In this document: positions 52,795 through 62,864 of the stretch, in pieces
How positions within the stretch are numbered: position 1 is the stretch's first letter
How the letters are laid out: every line of letters begins with the position of its first letter
NCBI GenBank assembly: GCA_944384195.1
Contig: CALWSK010000002.1
Span: 248,001 to 312,000, forward strand
Direction: 5' to 3'
DNA length: 64,000 nt
DNA from: an uncultured Clostridia bacterium
GTDB taxonomy: Bacteria > Bacillota > Clostridia > Lachnospirales > CAG-274
Notes under the pieces: model-generated
Databases searched by the model: none
What the model was told of the DNA's origin: nothing
Seen by the model: the letters and a program-made list of their open reading frames with translations, nothing else
Position numbers and translations under genes: made by a program

Positions 52795-53717
52795 TGATAA
52801 TAGATAAGCTTATAGATAAGATAAAACAAACAGGCAATCCTACAGTAGTAGGACTTGACCCTAGAAGAGAATACATTCCAGATTTTATAATAGAAGAGAA
52901 CATAGAAAAATATGGAAAAAGTGTAAAGGCTTTAGCTAAATCTATGTTAGATTTTAATAAATATATTATAGATGAAATATATGACCTTGTGCCTGCTGTT
53001 AAACCTCAAATAGCAATGTATGAAATGTATGGTGTAGACGGTATAAAGGCTTATATAGATACTATAGAATATGCTAAAGAGAAAAACCTAATTGTAATAG
53101 GAGATATAAAAAGAAGCGATATAGCATCTACGGCAGAGGCTTATTCTATTGGACATATAGGAAAAACAGAAGTTTTTGAAGAAGAAATAGAAATGTTTAA
53201 ACAAGATTTTATTACATTAAATCCTTATCTTGGTTCTGATGGTATAAATCCATTTTTAGAAGATTGTAAAAAATATGAAAAAGGACTTTTCATATTAGCT
53301 AAAACTTCAAATCCTAATAGTGGAGAAATACAAGATTTAATAGTTGACGGTAAACCTTTATATGAAAAAATAGGAGCTCTTATAGATAAATGGGGAGAAG
53401 AGCTTATAGGTAAAAATGGTTATAGCGAAGTTGGGGCAGTAGTTGGTGCAACTCATAAAGAACAAGCTAAAAGGCTAAGAGAGATTATGCCAAAAAGTTT
53501 TTTCCTTGTTCCAGGCTATGGGGCTCAAGGAGGAAAAGCAGAAGATTTAGCAGTATGTTTTGATAAAAATGGACTTGGTGCTATAATAAATTCTTCTAGA
53601 GGAATAATAGCAAATCATAAAAAAGAAAAGTTTAAAGATTTAAAAGGTAAAGATTTTGCTAAGGCTAGCAGAGAAGCCGTTATTGAAATGAAAGAAGATT
53701 TAAGGAGGTATATCTAG
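52794..53717 (+). CDS. pyrF: orotidine-5'-phosphate decarboxylase, type 2
   Basis: 307 residues, the long (type 2) form. It decarboxylates OMP to UMP. VGLDPRREYIPDF opens the barrel and the catalytic Lys/Asp array is in IGDIKRSDIASTAEAY (about 98-113). The phosphate-binding loop is in VPGYGAQGGKAEDL. The ATG overlaps the pyrC stop (TAATG), so the two are translationally coupled. Confidence 0.96.
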   Translation: MIIDKLIDKIKQTGNPTVVGLDPRREYIPDFIIEENIEKYGKSVKALAKSMLDFNKYIIDEIYDLVPAVKPQIAMYEMYGVDGIKAYIDTIEYAKEKNLIVIGDIKRSDIASTAEAYSIGHIGKTEVFEEEIEMFKQDFITLNPYLGSDGINPFLEDCKKYEKGLFILAKTSNPNSGEIQDLIVDGKPLYEKIGALIDKWGEELIGKNGYSEVGAVVGATHKEQAKRLREIMPKSFFLVPGYGAQGGKAEDLAVCFDKNGLGAIINSSRGIIANHKKEKFKDLKGKDFAKASREAVIEMKEDLRRYI

Positions 53718-54805
53718 TGGAACAAAGAAATACAAAATCTGTAAAAGCAAGACTTATCCTAGAAAATGGTAAAATTTTTAATGGTAAAGCTTTTGGATAT
53801 ATAAAAGAAACTGTGGGAGAAGTTGTTTTTACAACTGGTATGACAGGATATCAAGAAACTTTAACAGACCCATCATTTGCAGGGCAAATAGTTACTATGA
53901 CATATCCTCTTATAGGAAATTATGGTATAAACCTTGAGGATATGGAAAGTATAAAACCATTTTTAAAAGGTTTTGTAGTTAGAGAAAAATGTGATATGCC
54001 TAATAACTGGCGTTGTGAGATGGAGCTTGAAGGCTTTTTAAAACAACATAAGATAATGGGGATAGAGGGCATAGACACAAGAGCCTTAACAAGAACTCTT
54101 AGAAATAGTGGTACTATGAGAGGTATTATAACTACAAGAGATGACTTAACTCCATCTCAAATAAAACAAAAATTTGATACATATACAAATAAAAATGCCG
54201 TAAAAGAAGTGACTATAGAAGAAAAATATACTATAAATGGTAGTGGTACGCATCTTGCAGTTTTAGATTGTGGTATTAAAAAAGGTATATTAAAAGAGCT
54301 TGAAAAACGTGGTTGTAAGCTTAGTGTATTTCCAGCATTTGCTACATATGAAGAAATAATGGAAGTAAATCCAGATGCAGTATTTTTAGGAAATGGACCT
54401 GGAGACCCTAAAGATATACCTACTGTTGTTGAAGTAGTTAAAAAGCTTATGGATACAAAAATACCAGTACTTGGTATTTGTCTTGGGCATCAAATAATAG
54501 GACTTGCTTTAGGTTGTAACACAAAAAGACTTAAATTTGGTCATCACGGAGGAAATCACCCAGTAAAAGATTTAAAAACTGGAAATGTATTTATAACTTC
54601 TCAAAACCACGAATTCGTTGTTTGTGATTTATCTGATGAGGTAGAGCCTACATTTATTAATGTAAATGATGGAAGTATAGAGGGTATTAAGCATAAGACT
54701 AGACCTATCTATAGCGTACAATTTCACCCAGAAGCAAACCCAGGACCACTTGATATGCAATATTTATTTGATAGATTTTTAAAAATAATAGAGGAGGGTA
54801 AATAA
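53717..54805 (+). CDS. carA: carbamoyl-phosphate synthase small subunit
   Basis: 362 residues. A glutaminase that supplies ammonia to CarB. The N-terminal domain shows [21 protein letters not shown]. The class I amidotransferase triad is the Cys in [10 protein letters not shown], and His and Glu in [11 protein letters not shown]. It starts at GTG, overlapping the pyrF stop by one base (TAGTG), with AGGAGG nine bases upstream. Co-transcription with pyr genes shows that it serves pyrimidine synthesis, although carbamoyl phosphate could also feed arginine. Confidence 0.97.
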   Translation: MEQRNTKSVKARLILENGKIFNGKAFGYIKETVGEVVFTTGMTGYQETLTDPSFAGQIVTMTYPLIGNYGINLEDMESIKPFLKGFVVREKCDMPNNWRCEMELEGFLKQHKIMGIEGIDTRALTRTLRNSGTMRGIITTRDDLTPSQIKQKFDTYTNKNAVKEVTIEEKYTINGSGTHLAVLDCGIKKGILKELEKRGCKLSVFPAFATYEEIMEVNPDAVFLGNGPGDPKDIPTVVEVVKKLMDTKIPVLGICLGHQIIGLALGCNTKRLKFGHHGGNHPVKDLKTGNVFITSQNHEFVVCDLSDEVEPTFINVNDGSIEGIKHKTRPIYSVQFHPEANPGPLDMQYLFDRFLKIIEEGK

Positions 54806-54806
54806 T

Positions 54807-57800
54807 ATGCCAAAGGATATATCAATTAAGAAAGTACTTGTTATAGGCTCTGGCCCTATAGTTATAGGACAAGCGGCAGAATTTGACTATTCAGGAACAC
54901 AAGCCGTTGCGTCTTTTAAAGAAGAGGGAATAGAAGTTGTTTTAGTAAACTCAAATCCGGCTACTATAATGACAGATATAGGTATGGCTCATTATACTTA
55001 TATAGAGCCTCTTAATATAGAATTTTTAGAAAAAGTAATAGCTAAGGAAAGACCAGATAGTATAATAGCAGGTATGGGAGGACAAACAGGACTAAATCTT
55101 GCTTGTGAGCTTCACGATAAAGGAATTTTAGATAAATACAATGTTAGAGTAATAGGTACTTCTATAGCTTCTATAAAAGAGGGAGAAGACAGAGATAGCT
55201 TTAAAAAGCTTATGGAAAGAACAAATCAACCTATTATAGAAAGTAAAATAATAACAGATTTAGAAGATGGTGTAAATTTTGCTGCTAAAATAGGCTATCC
55301 AGTTATTATACGTCCGGCTTATACGCTTGGTGGTACTGGTGGTGGTATCGCAGAAAATGAAGATGAATTTAGAGAAATTTGTGCTCAAGGATTACATTTT
55401 AGCCGAGTAGGACAAGTACTTATAGAAAAAAGTATAAAAGGCTGGAAAGAGATAGAATTTGAAGTTATTAGAGATGGAGCAGGAAACTGTATTACTGTTT
55501 GTAGTATGGAAAATGTTGACCCAGTTGGAGTACATACTGGCGATAGTATAGTAGTAGCACCGGCTCAAACTCTTACGGATAGAGAATATCAAATGCTAAG
55601 AACTGCCGCTATAAATATTATTAATTCTATAGAAATAAAAGGTGGTTGTAATGTACAATTTGCTCTTGACCCTAATAGCTATAACTATGCAGTAATAGAA
55701 ATAAATCCACGTGTTAGCCGTTCTTCTGCGCTTGCTTCTAAGGCTACCGGATATCCTATAGCTAAGGTTGCGGCTAAGATAGCTCTTGGATATAACCTTG
55801 ATGAGATTAAAAATGAAGTAACTGGTAAAACTTTTGCTTGTTTTGAACCTACTCTTGACTATGTTGTTTTAAAAATACCTAGATGGCCTTTTGATAAATT
55901 TTATGGAGCTAAAAGAACTCTTGGTACTAAGATGATGGCTACTGGTGAGGTTATGGCTATAGCTAATAACTTTGAGATGGCTCTTTTAAAAGGGGTACGT
56001 TCTTTAGAGATAGGACAATATGGTTTAGAGAGAAAATCTAGTTCAAATAGAGAGCTTGATGAACTTAAAAAACGTGTGCAAGTGCCAGATGATGAAAGAC
56101 TTTTTGATTTAGCAGAAATGCTTAGAAGAAACTATCGTGTTGAAAAAGTTTGCGAAATAACAGGTATGGACCCATTTTTTGTAAACAAAATAAAAGGTAT
56201 AGTTGATATGGAAGAAGCTCTTAAGACTATGTCTTTTGAAGAGTTAGATAAAGATACTCTTAGATTATATAAAGAAAAAGGATTCTCTGATAAGATTTTA
56301 GCTAAATACTTAAATGTTGAGCCTCCTCAAATTTATGAGCTTAGAAAAGAATATAATATTTTACCAGTTTATAAAATGGTTGATACTTGTGCAGGTGAGT
56401 TTGAAGCCGTAACTCCTTATTATTATTCTACTTATGATGAAGAAAATGAGGCAATAAAAACAGATAATAAAAAAGTTTTAGTTATAGGTTCAGGTCCTAT
56501 AAGAATAGGACAAGGTATAGAGTTTGACTACTGTTCTGTTCGTTCTATTATGGCTTTAAAAGAACAAGGAATAGAAACTATTATAGTAAACAATAATCCA
56601 GAAACAGTAAGTACAGATTTTGATACTTCTGATAAATTATATTTTGAGCCATTAACAGAAGAAGATGTTCTTAATATAGTAGAGCAAGAAAAACCAGATG
56701 GTGTAATACTTCAATTTGGCGGACAAACTGCTATTAAACTTGCTAATTTCTTTGATGAAATGAACATACCTATTTATGGTACTAAACCAGAGCAAATAGA
56801 TATGGCAGAAGATAGAGAAAAATTTGATGAGATATTAGAAAGTCTTGGAATAATACGTCCTAAAGGTAAGGGAGTTTGGAGCGTAGCAGAGGGTATTAAA
56901 ACTGCTAATGAGCTTGGATATCCAGTATTAGTTCGTCCTTCTTATGTACTTGGTGGACAAGGTATGGAAATTACATACGAAGAAGAAGCACTAGTTAAGT
57001 ATCTTAAAGATGCTTTTGAAAAAGATAGCAAGAACCCTGTTTTAATAGATAGATATATAAATGGTAGAGAGCTTGAAGTAGATGCTATTTGTGATGGAGA
57101 AGATGTATTTATACCAGGTATAATGGAGCATCTTGAAAGAGCCGGTGTTCACTCTGGGGACAGTATATCTATATATCCACCACAAAATGTAACTCCAGAA
57201 ATAAGACAAGAAATAATGGAAGTTACTAAGAAAATGGCAGTTGCTCTTAAAGTTATAGGTATGATAAACATACAATTTATAGAGTATAAGGGAGAGCTTA
57301 ATATAATAGAAGTAAATCCACGTTCTTCAAGAACAGTTCCTTATATAAGCAAGGTTACCGGAGTACCTATTATAGATATAGCTACTAAAGTTATGCTTGG
57401 TGAAAAACTTAAAGATTTAGGCTTTGGTACAGAAATAGGGGAAGAGCCTAAGGTTATATCTGTTAAAGTTCCAGTATTCTCAACAGAAAAACTTCCACAA
57501 GTAGAAGTTAGCTTAGGGCCAGAAATGCGTTCTACTGGAGAGGTTTTAGGGCTTGGATATAATCTACAAAATGCTCTTTATAAAGGCTTTATAGCATCTG
57601 GTATGCAAATACCTAAAAAAGGAAGTACTATAGTAGCTACTATTAGAAATAGAGACCAAGAAAAATTTAAAGAAATTGCAAGAAGATTTGATGCTCTTGG
57701 TTGTAGACTTATTGCTACAGAAGGTACTGCTAAGGCTATAGAAGATGCTGGAATTAATGTTCAAAAAGTTAAGAAAATTAACGAGGGCGTGCCTAATATC

Positions 57801-58022
57801 TTAGATATTATAAGAAGTGGTATAGTAGACTTAATTATAGATATACCAGAAAAAGGAAACGATATAGAAAGTGATGGATTTAAAATAAGAAGAACAGCAG
57901 TAGAAAGTGCGGTAACTCTTATAACTTCTTTAGATACATTAAATGCTATGCTTGATGTTATGGAAAAAGATATAAAAACAGAAGATTTACAATTATTTGA
58001 TATATCTAAAGACTTAAGATAA
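54807..58022 (+). CDS. carB: carbamoyl-phosphate synthase large subunit
   Basis: 1,071 residues, full length. Two homologous halves each carry an ATP-grasp domain: [19 protein letters not shown] near the start and [17 protein letters not shown] near 555. Signatures are [17 protein letters not shown] in the first half and [16 protein letters not shown] in the second. The C-terminal 140 residues form the MGS-like allosteric domain that binds UMP in related enzymes. It makes carbamoyl phosphate from bicarbonate, ATP and ammonia. One base separates it from carA. Confidence 0.97.
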   Translation: MPKDISIKKVLVIGSGPIVIGQAAEFDYSGTQAVASFKEEGIEVVLVNSNPATIMTDIGMAHYTYIEPLNIEFLEKVIAKERPDSIIAGMGGQTGLNLACELHDKGILDKYNVRVIGTSIASIKEGEDRDSFKKLMERTNQPIIESKIITDLEDGVNFAAKIGYPVIIRPAYTLGGTGGGIAENEDEFREICAQGLHFSRVGQVLIEKSIKGWKEIEFEVIRDGAGNCITVCSMENVDPVGVHTGDSIVVAPAQTLTDREYQMLRTAAINIINSIEIKGGCNVQFALDPNSYNYAVIEINPRVSRSSALASKATGYPIAKVAAKIALGYNLDEIKNEVTGKTFACFEPTLDYVVLKIPRWPFDKFYGAKRTLGTKMMATGEVMAIANNFEMALLKGVRSLEIGQYGLERKSSSNRELDELKKRVQVPDDERLFDLAEMLRRNYRVEKVCEITGMDPFFVNKIKGIVDMEEALKTMSFEELDKDTLRLYKEKGFSDKILAKYLNVEPPQIYELRKEYNILPVYKMVDTCAGEFEAVTPYYYSTYDEENEAIKTDNKKVLVIGSGPIRIGQGIEFDYCSVRSIMALKEQGIETIIVNNNPETVSTDFDTSDKLYFEPLTEEDVLNIVEQEKPDGVILQFGGQTAIKLANFFDEMNIPIYGTKPEQIDMAEDREKFDEILESLGIIRPKGKGVWSVAEGIKTANELGYPVLVRPSYVLGGQGMEITYEEEALVKYLKDAFEKDSKNPVLIDRYINGRELEVDAICDGEDVFIPGIMEHLERAGVHSGDSISIYPPQNVTPEIRQEIMEVTKKMAVALKVIGMINIQFIEYKGELNIIEVNPRSSRTVPYISKVTGVPIIDIATKVMLGEKLKDLGFGTEIGEEPKVISVKVPVFSTEKLPQVEVSLGPEMRSTGEVLGLGYNLQNALYKGFIASGMQIPKKGSTIVATIRNRDQEKFKEIARRFDALGCRLIATEGTAKAIEDAGINVQKVKKINEGVPNILDIIRSGIVDLIIDIPEKGNDIESDGFKIRRTAVESAVTLITSLDTLNAMLDVMEKDIKTEDLQLFDISKDLR

Positions 58023-58028
58023 TTTATA

Positions 58029-58064
58029 AATTCCCTAAGAAGAAATTTCTCTTTTTAGGGAATT
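58029..58064 (+). other. hairpin after carB
   Basis: AATTCCCTAA (58029-58038) pairs with TTAGGGAATT (58055-58064), with a 16-base loop. No T run follows, so termination is doubtful; mRNA end protection or partial attenuation is more likely. A TATAAT-like box follows at 58069-58074 without a convincing -35 box. Confidence 0.6.
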
Positions 58065-58115
58065 ATGCTATAATATAAATATAATAATTTCTATTTATAG
58101 AAAGGTTGTTTATTT

Positions 58116-58508
58116 ATGGAAATTATATTAAATTTTGGTATTCCTTTTTTAGTAATTTACTTTTTATATAATAGGGGATATGTAACAATCAGTTTTGGAG
58201 TGTTTTTATTATTTATTGGGAATTTTAGAAATATTAAATATTGTGATAAAGCTAGTTTTTCATATGCTTATGGTTTTAATAGAAGAGTAATAAAATTTGG
58301 TGAAAACAAAGAATATAAATTTGATTTAGAATACTTAATTTCTGAAGGTAATTTAATAATTGAAATTTTAGATAAACATAAAAATATTATAGCAAAATTA
58401 GATAGAGAACATACAAACTTAAATCTTTTAGTTAGTGCAAAACAAAGATATTATATAAAAGCAAGATTTTCAAAATGTAGTGGCAGTTATAGTTTAACTT
58501 GGGCTTAA
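58116..58508 (+). CDS. hypothetical 130-residue membrane protein inside the pyr operon
   Basis: No family recognised. Residues 1-45 contain two hydrophobic segments (IILNFGIPFLVIYFLY and ISFGVFLLFIGNF). The rest is a small soluble domain, beta-rich and basic (KYKFDLEYLI, LIIEILDKHKNIIAKLDRE, QRYYIKARFSKCSGSY), predicted as Ig-like or sandwich-like. It is more AT-rich than its neighbours and sits between carB and pyrK, separated from carB by 93 bases that include a hairpin. No pyrimidine function is evident, so it looks like an inserted gene. The ATG follows GAAAGGTTGTTTATTT. Confidence 0.68.
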   Translation: MEIILNFGIPFLVIYFLYNRGYVTISFGVFLLFIGNFRNIKYCDKASFSYAYGFNRRVIKFGENKEYKFDLEYLISEGNLIIEILDKHKNIIAKLDREHTNLNLLVSAKQRYYIKARFSKCSGSYSLTWA

Positions 58509-58526
58509 AAATGAAAGGGTGTTAAT

Positions 58527-59276
58527 ATGAAAAAAAGAGTAGAACAAGCTATAATTTTAAGAAATAAAGAAATAGCACCAGATATTTTTGATATGGTTTT
58601 AAAAACTAGCCTTTCACAAGATGCTAAGGCAGGACAATTTATAAAATTATATCCAGATAATAATAAAAATTTATTACCTCGTCCTATAAGCATTTGTGAG
58701 ATAGATAAAGAGCAAGGTACTTTAAGACTTGTATATCAAAAAATAGGTGAGGGTACTTGTCTTTTTTCTACTATGAAAGAAGGCGATACTATTAGAATTT
58801 TAGGAACTTGCGGAAATGGTTATAAACTTTTTGAAGATGATAAGATACATATTTTTGTAGGTGGAGGTATAGGAGTTCCTCCTTTACTAGAAACGGTAAA
58901 ACAAACTAAGGGTGAAAAAATAGTTATCTTAGGATTTAGAAGCGGACAATTTTTAAAAGAAGACTTTGAAAAATATGGTGCTAAAGTTTATATAGCTACT
59001 GATGATGGCTCTGTTGGATTTAAAGGAAATGTAATAGAGCTTATGAGAAAAGAAAATATACAAGGGGATTATATTTATTCTTGTGGTCCTAAGCCTATGT
59101 TAAAAGCTCTTACTAGTTATGGAGAAGAAAAAGGAATATACACTCAAGTTTCTATGGAAGAGAGAATGGCTTGTGGTATAGGAGCTTGCGTTGGTTGTGT
59201 TGTAGATACTAAAGAGGGACGCAAAAAAGTTTGTAAAGATGGTCCAGTTTTTAATGGTTTAGATATTATATTTTAA
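58527..59276 (+). CDS. pyrK: dihydroorotate dehydrogenase electron-transfer subunit
   Basis: 249 residues. It passes electrons from dihydroorotate dehydrogenase B (PyrD) to NAD+. FAD-binding motif RPISIC (about 51-56), NAD-binding GGGIGVPPL near 112, and the [2Fe-2S] cysteines in CGIGACVGCVVDTKEGRKKVC (four Cys). Normally pyrD lies next to it; here pyrD and pyrE are absent and a terminator follows. The ATG follows GAAAGGGTGTTAAT. Confidence 0.94.
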   Translation: MKKRVEQAIILRNKEIAPDIFDMVLKTSLSQDAKAGQFIKLYPDNNKNLLPRPISICEIDKEQGTLRLVYQKIGEGTCLFSTMKEGDTIRILGTCGNGYKLFEDDKIHIFVGGGIGVPPLLETVKQTKGEKIVILGFRSGQFLKEDFEKYGAKVYIATDDGSVGFKGNVIELMRKENIQGDYIYSCGPKPMLKALTSYGEEKGIYTQVSMEERMACGIGACVGCVVDTKEGRKKVCKDGPVFNGLDIIF

Positions 59277-59332
59277 TAAATCAATTATATGTTTAAAAGC
59301 ATGGATTTTTAAATATTTTATTTTAATTAATA

Positions 59333-59362
59333 AAAAGGTTGTAGAATAATCTACAACCTTTT
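59333..59362. terminator. bidirectional terminator after pyrK
   Basis: A 13-base-pair stem AAAAGGTTGTAGA / TCTACAACCTTTT (59333-59345 and 59350-59362) with a four-base loop. T runs on both strands serve the pyr operon and the convergent amidohydrolase gene. Confidence 0.9.
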
Positions 59363-59415
59363 ATTAATATCTATTTTTAAGTATTTTATGTTTAAAAAAT
59401 ATTTATTAAAAGTAA

Positions 59416-61041
59416 CTATTTTCTCTCAAAAATTATATTGTCTTCTTTTATAGTAGTTAAAACTTTCATATTTTTTAATTCTTTTTTATCTATTTTAAGA
59501 GGGTTTTTATCTAAAATTACAAAGTCCGCAAGTTTTCCTTCTTTTATAGAACCTTTTTCATCTTCTTCAAAGTATTGATAAGCTCCGTTTATAGTAACTG
59601 CTTTTAAAGCTTCTTCTATTGTTAAGCATTGTACAGGACCTAGTACTCTACCACTTTCTGTTTGTCTATTTACTGCATTATGAATAGCTAGTACTTGATT
59701 TGGCATTTTTACTGGTGGGTCTTGATGAACTGTGTAGTTCATACCTCTAACTAAAGCAGAACGAATAGGGCTTATATGTTGTGACCTATCTGGCCCAAAA
59801 ACTGAAGAATAATGATAATCTCCCCAATAATAAATATGGTCTAGGAAGAATGTAGGTAAAATTCCAAGCTCTTTCATAGCGTCTAGTTGGTCTTCTCTTA
59901 CTGTTTGGCAATGTACCATAACAGGACGAAGTTCTGTTTTATTACCAGTTTTTTCTAAAGCTTTTCTGTAGCAACGTATAAATTGGTCAGAAGCGGCATC
60001 TCCATTACAATGAGCATTTATTTGTATATTATTTTCTATTAAAGTTTTAAAGTATTCATAAACTTGTTCGTCTTCTTGAGTAGGATATCCTCTGTAGTCT
60101 TCTTTTTCTCCTTCTGGTACTTCATAGTAAGGTTGTGTAAGCCAAGCAGTTTTGCCTTGAGGAGAACCATCAAGCCAAGTTTTTCCACCTAGTAGCTTAT
60201 AGTGATTAAAATATTCTCTTTTTGGAGTACCTTCATTTTTTAGAAGCTCCATAGTAACAGATTGTACTGCTTGTCCTACTATATCTATAAATAAAGCACC
60301 GGCTTTAGCAGCTCCAGATAATATTTGATGATAACTATTATCAACACTAGCATCTTGACAAGTTGTTATACCAAAGCTTGCATATAGTTCTTGAGCTTTT
60401 TTTACACAATTTAGCATTGTTTCAAAAGATGGAGCAGGTATACATTTACGTTTTTCAGGACAAAGGCAAGCATTTTCTTCCAATACGCCATTAGGTTCTT
60501 TGCTACCTTCTATAGTATGAACTATTCCTCCTTCTGGAACAGTATAATTTTCTCCTACATATCCAAAAGCTTCTAAGGCTTTAGAATTTGCTACAGCTAA
60601 ATGTCCAGATGCATGACTTATAAATATAGGAATATCCTTGCTAACTTCATCTAAATCGAATTTAGTAGGATGTTCTTGATTTTTGTATTTTGTGTTATCA
60701 TATCCAAAGCCTATAAGCCATTCACCATTAGCTGGAGGATGATTTTTTAAAGATGATTTAAGCATAGATTTAACTTCTTCTATAGAGTTAGTTTCGCTAA
60801 GATTTGTAATCATTATAGTTTGAGATATAGCTACTATATGTCCGTGAGGATCTATAAATCCAGGTAGCATAGTATTACCTTTTAAATCATACATATTAAC
60901 ATCATCAGGAGCATATGATTTAACTTCTTGTAAAGAGCCAACTTTAACAATTTTTCCATTTTCAACATATACTGCTTCTACAATAGGATTATCTTCTTCT
61001 ATTGTAATAATAGTCCCATTATAATAAATAGTTTTTTTCAT
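59416..61041 (-). CDS. amidohydrolase family 3 (YtcJ-like)
   Basis: 541 residues of the metal-dependent amidohydrolase superfamily. The first metal-binding pair is in LPGFIDPHGHIV, further ligands are in INAHCNGDAASDQF and MVHCQTVRE, and a late aspartate is in VHQDPPVKM. The C-terminal beta domain returns with KLADFVILDKNPL. Members hydrolyse C-N bonds in varied amides; the substrate cannot be read from sequence. It shares an operon with the upstream MFS transporter (28 bases apart), so the pair probably imports and hydrolyses one compound. The start follows AAGGAAGGTGTATTTTT. Confidence 0.88.
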   Translation of the reverse strand: MKKTIYYNGTIITIEEDNPIVEAVYVENGKIVKVGSLQEVKSYAPDDVNMYDLKGNTMLPGFIDPHGHIVAISQTIMITNLSETNSIEEVKSMLKSSLKNHPPANGEWLIGFGYDNTKYKNQEHPTKFDLDEVSKDIPIFISHASGHLAVANSKALEAFGYVGENYTVPEGGIVHTIEGSKEPNGVLEENACLCPEKRKCIPAPSFETMLNCVKKAQELYASFGITTCQDASVDNSYHQILSGAAKAGALFIDIVGQAVQSVTMELLKNEGTPKREYFNHYKLLGGKTWLDGSPQGKTAWLTQPYYEVPEGEKEDYRGYPTQEDEQVYEYFKTLIENNIQINAHCNGDAASDQFIRCYRKALEKTGNKTELRPVMVHCQTVREDQLDAMKELGILPTFFLDHIYYWGDYHYSSVFGPDRSQHISPIRSALVRGMNYTVHQDPPVKMPNQVLAIHNAVNRQTESGRVLGPVQCLTIEEALKAVTINGAYQYFEEDEKGSIKEGKLADFVILDKNPLKIDKKELKNMKVLTTIKEDNIIFERK

Positions 61042-61069
61042 AAAAATACACCTTCCTTTATAGATATTA

Positions 61070-62311
61070 TTAATGATTTTGTTTTTTAAAAGCAGCTATA
61101 GATACTAATAACAGTATATATCCTACTACAGAACAAACTAACATAGCAAACCAAGCTGTTTGAAATCCAAAATTATCTGATATAGCTCCAAATAAGCTAG
61201 AGCCAAATGCAAATCCTAAAGCAAACATAAGGCTTATTATACCTAAAGTAACACTAGAATCTTTTTTCCCAAATACATCTGTTGCCATAAAAGCAGGAGC
61301 AGACATATAAGAGAAAACATTAAGTCCATAAGCAATAGAGAAAACAAAAGCTATATTATGAATTTTATGGGCAAGAATTAAAGCGACTATAGATAAAATA
61401 GATAAAATAAGAGATATTCTCATAGTTTTTTTTGTACCGATTTTATCAAATAATGCTCCACCTCCAATATTACCTATAAGACAAAAAGCAGCAAATACAG
61501 ATCCTAATGTCCCAATAAGAGTAGCACTCATTTTTAAATCATTTGTAAAGTATGTTGCGTATTGAGTACTAAGAGCTGATATAGCAATAGCCATAAGAGC
61601 AAATCCAATACCGAAAGTCCAAAAAGCAATATTTTTTATTGTTTCTTTAACTCCATAACCTTCAAAGCTAGGTTTTTGGTTATTTTTAGAAATTGTCTCT
61701 TCAGTATTATCTACTTCTTCTGGTCTTGGCATACGAATAAATAATAATATGATAGGCAAGCTTACTAGTGTAGCTAAAAGTCCAAAGAATATATAGCTAA
61801 AAGATGGGCCTTTATGAGCAAGCATTTGTGATGTTATTTGTTGTAAAAATATATTACCTATAGAACCACCAGAAAAAGCAAGTCCAAGAGCTTTACCACG
61901 TCCTTTTTTAGGAAACCAGTTGTTTATGACATAAGGAACACCAAGCCCAGAAAATAATACACAACCTACTTGAGATATAGCAGATAAAATATAAAACATA
62001 GGAAGGTTTGTAGCAAATCCAAATCCTAAAAAGCCTAAAGAGGATAGTAAAGTACCTGCTATAAATAAAACTTTAATATTCACTTTTCCAAATAATTTTC
62101 CTAAAAATGGTGAAAATGCTGCAGAAGCGATAGCACCAAAAGTGAATATAAGCGAAAAGCTTGCTAAGGAAAACTGAAATTTGTTTATAACGTATGGTAT
62201 AAACAAAGGTTGAATATTTTGTGCAACTCCAAATGGAATTGCTTGTATTAACATACAAATAAAAATCATAAAATACTTATTTTTATTTGTACTATTTTTT
62301 ATTGTACTCAT
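61070..62311 (-). CDS. MFS transporter, OFA-like
   Basis: 413 residues, twelve predicted membrane helices with a central cytoplasmic loop (about 200-220, PRPEEVDNTEETISK). FSPFLGKLFGKVNIKV (loop 2-3) and GGALFDKIGTKKTM (loop 8-9) are the duplicated MFS signatures. The overall pattern resembles oxalate/formate antiporter and monocarboxylate-type members. First gene of the operon with the amidohydrolase; substrate unknown. The ATG follows AAGGGAGAGATTTTT. Confidence 0.86.
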   Translation of the reverse strand: MSTIKNSTNKNKYFMIFICMLIQAIPFGVAQNIQPLFIPYVINKFQFSLASFSLIFTFGAIASAAFSPFLGKLFGKVNIKVLFIAGTLLSSLGFLGFGFATNLPMFYILSAISQVGCVLFSGLGVPYVINNWFPKKGRGKALGLAFSGGSIGNIFLQQITSQMLAHKGPSFSYIFFGLLATLVSLPIILLFIRMPRPEEVDNTEETISKNNQKPSFEGYGVKETIKNIAFWTFGIGFALMAIAISALSTQYATYFTNDLKMSATLIGTLGSVFAAFCLIGNIGGGALFDKIGTKKTMRISLILSILSIVALILAHKIHNIAFVFSIAYGLNVFSYMSAPAFMATDVFGKKDSSVTLGIISLMFALGFAFGSSLFGAISDNFGFQTAWFAMLVCSVVGYILLLVSIAAFKKQNH

Positions 62312-62524
62312 AAAAATCTCTCCCTTGAATTTATTTCATCTATATCATATTACTTTTTAATATATAAGTAAAATATATTTTTTTTATAGGATATATAAGT
62401 ATTTATATATTATTAATAATATTTTTTTCTAAAGAATTAATTTTATTTGTAACAAATATTGTAAAATATTATATACTATAATATACCTTTGCGGTATAAT
62501 ATTTAGTTTTGGAGGTAATTTATT

Positions 62525-62815
62525 ATGGGTATGCCTGTTATTGTAGGAAGTGATATAAATCGCAGTGATGCTGTTACAGATATTATACAATCTGTAGCTT
62601 TATAGCAAACTGCGCTTTCTCATATATTAAATGCTGAAGGTGAAAAAATACAAAAGGTAGTAGGTAAAGATGATGTTACTACAAAAAAATTATTAGAAGT
62701 AAACAAATCTGTAAATGCTATGGTACAAAGTATAACAAGATTAGAAATGGTTCTTCAATCCAAATTACAAATTTTTGAAGATTGTCTTTGTGTGGAGAAT
62801 AAAGAGGAAGCCTAA
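62525..62815 (+). pseudogene. small conserved protein gene interrupted by an in-frame TAG
   Basis: 97 codons, start ATG after TTGGAGGTAATTTATT. The frame reads MGMPVIVGSD...IIQSVAL, then TAG (62603-62605), then QTALSHILNAEGEKIQK and a charged helix to the stop at 62815. The phrase SVAL-E-x-TALSHILNAEGEKIQ is one I recall from many Firmicutes, with Glu at the position of the TAG; GAG to TAG is one base change. The first part has only 26 residues, so the product would be non-functional unless the stop is read through. The rest of the frame (70 codons) has no other defect, which suggests a recent mutation, a sequencing error, or read-through. Function of the family is unknown to me. Confidence 0.7.
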
Positions 62816-62822
62816 TTATAAA

Positions 62823-62851
62823 AAGGCGTATATTTTTAAAGTATACGCCTT
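62823..62851 (-). terminator. terminator of trxB
   Basis: A ten-base-pair stem AAGGCGTATA / TATACGCCTT (62823-62832 and 62842-62851) with a nine-base loop. The minus strand continues with five T residues. The plus strand lacks a good T run, so termination of the small gene there is weaker. Confidence 0.8.
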
Positions 62852-62864
62852 AAACTTTTATTTA

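Noticed and set aside
52419..52829. 136-codon open frame antisense to the pyrC-pyrF junction
   Set aside because: Shadow frame across two confident genes.
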